Assembly (NCBI GenBank): GCA_044340485.1
Contig: JBIITN010000019.1
Coordinates: 1-31,773 of the forward strand
DNA length: 31,773 bases
Direction: 5' to 3'
From: UBA2093 sp044340485
GTDB lineage: Bacteria > Actinomycetota > Acidimicrobiia > Acidimicrobiales > Ilumatobacteraceae
Shown: positions 31,406-31,773 of the stretch, piece by piece
Layout of the letters: each line of letters opens with the position of its first letter
Numbering within the stretch: position 1 is the stretch's first letter
Made by a program: the position numbers and the translations under genes
The notes under the pieces: generated by a model
Database searches by the model: none
Told to the model about the DNA's origin: nothing
The model's input: only the letters and a program-made list of their open reading frames with translations

Positions 31406-31773
31406 ATGAAGCGGATTGTCGTATGTGTTCTTGTTTCGATGTTCATGGTGTCTGTGCATCCAGTTCGAGCCAGCACCACCGTTACCGAAGGCATTGCGTC
31501 AACAGGTCGAGAATCGACGCGGCTTGTTGTGGGAGACAATCACTCGTGTCTGTTGCTACACGACGGATCTGTCAAATGTTGGGGCGACAATACGTACGGT
31601 CAATTAGGTGTTTCGGGAATTACTTCAAGCAAAACCCCAGTGACTGTTTCATCATTTGGTGTTAACCGTTATGCAGTGGAGATTGCAGCTGGGAAGCAAC
31701 ACTCTTGTGCATTACTCAATGATGCATCTGTCTCCTGCTGGGGAGACAATGGTTTTGGCAATTTAGGTGACGG
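31406..31773 (+). CDS. Secreted RCC1-repeat protein, 3' end cut by the window edge
   Basis: The first 122 codons of a protein that continues beyond the window. MKRIVVCVLVSMFMVSVHPVRA is a signal peptide with probable cleavage after Ala22. Then two RCC1-type propeller repeats are visible, around 42-68 (GDNHSCLLLHDG followed by KCWGDNTYGQLG) and from about 93 (AAGKQHSCALLNDA followed by SCWGDNGFGNLG). Each has a Cys pair (Cys48/Cys58 in the first), as in extracellular members of the family. Such proteins are common in Acidimicrobiia-like and other environmental bacteria, with unknown ligands. ATG 31406 has AAAGGGGG at good distance. Confidence 0.88.
   Translation, partial: MKRIVVCVLVSMFMVSVHPVRASTTVTEGIASTGRESTRLVVGDNHSCLLLHDGSVKCWGDNTYGQLGVSGITSSKTPVTVSSFGVNRYAVEIAAGKQHSCALLNDASVSCWGDNGFGNLGD

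Overview
The window looks like a chromosomal segment from a free-living actinobacterium of roughly 50% G+C. An F420-type luciferase-like oxidoreductase, DUF5522 and DUF4916 proteins, a mycobacterial Nei2-like protein and a secreted RCC1-repeat protein point to an Acidimicrobiia-like lineage, probably aquatic. That placement is inference from family content, not a phylogeny. I saw no rRNA, tRNA, CRISPR array, insertion sequence or phage gene. Genes are densely packed, with many overlapping stops and starts.

Left part (1-9670): a partial aldo/keto reductase diverges from an enoyl-CoA hydratase. Next come an F420-dependent LLM oxidoreductase diverging from an AlkX/YcaQ-type DNA glycosylase, then a TauD-type dioxygenase diverging from a GT-C-like membrane glycosyltransferase. 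A TetR regulator and a short alkyl-sulfatase-like metallo-hydrolase form a two-gene unit, and the regulator diverges from cyclopropane fatty acid synthase.

Middle (9655-15204): a leftward DUF5522 - GNAT - YihY group faces a rightward pstB-phoU phosphate operon across an intergenic region. That region carries two 25-bp hairpin repeats and a PHO-box-like array. A UPF0104 membrane protein, a small SDR and a GNAT follow.

Right part (15201-31773): a large lipoprotein joins a papain-like Cys-His-Asp domain to a streptogramin-lyase-like propeller and is translationally coupled to the GNAT. It diverges from a coupled TSUP exporter - SDR - molybdenum hydroxylase operon. Then come a canonical NUDIX gene, a DUF4916 NUDIX-like gene and a Nei2-like protein that lacks the catalytic N-terminus. 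A MacB/FtsX-type ABC exporter and a 1-Cys peroxiredoxin lie on the minus strand. folD is coupled to a secreted subtilisin with Fn3 repeats, followed by a rhodanese and a truncated RCC1-repeat secreted protein.

The clearest window-wide signal is regulatory. At least 13 genes that head transcription units have a TANNNT hexamer 6-8 nt before the start codon, as expected for leaderless mRNAs. Ribosome binding sites are seen only at a few genes (enoyl-CoA hydratase, peroxiredoxin, alkyl sulfatase, RCC1 protein), and this pattern helps choose several start codons.
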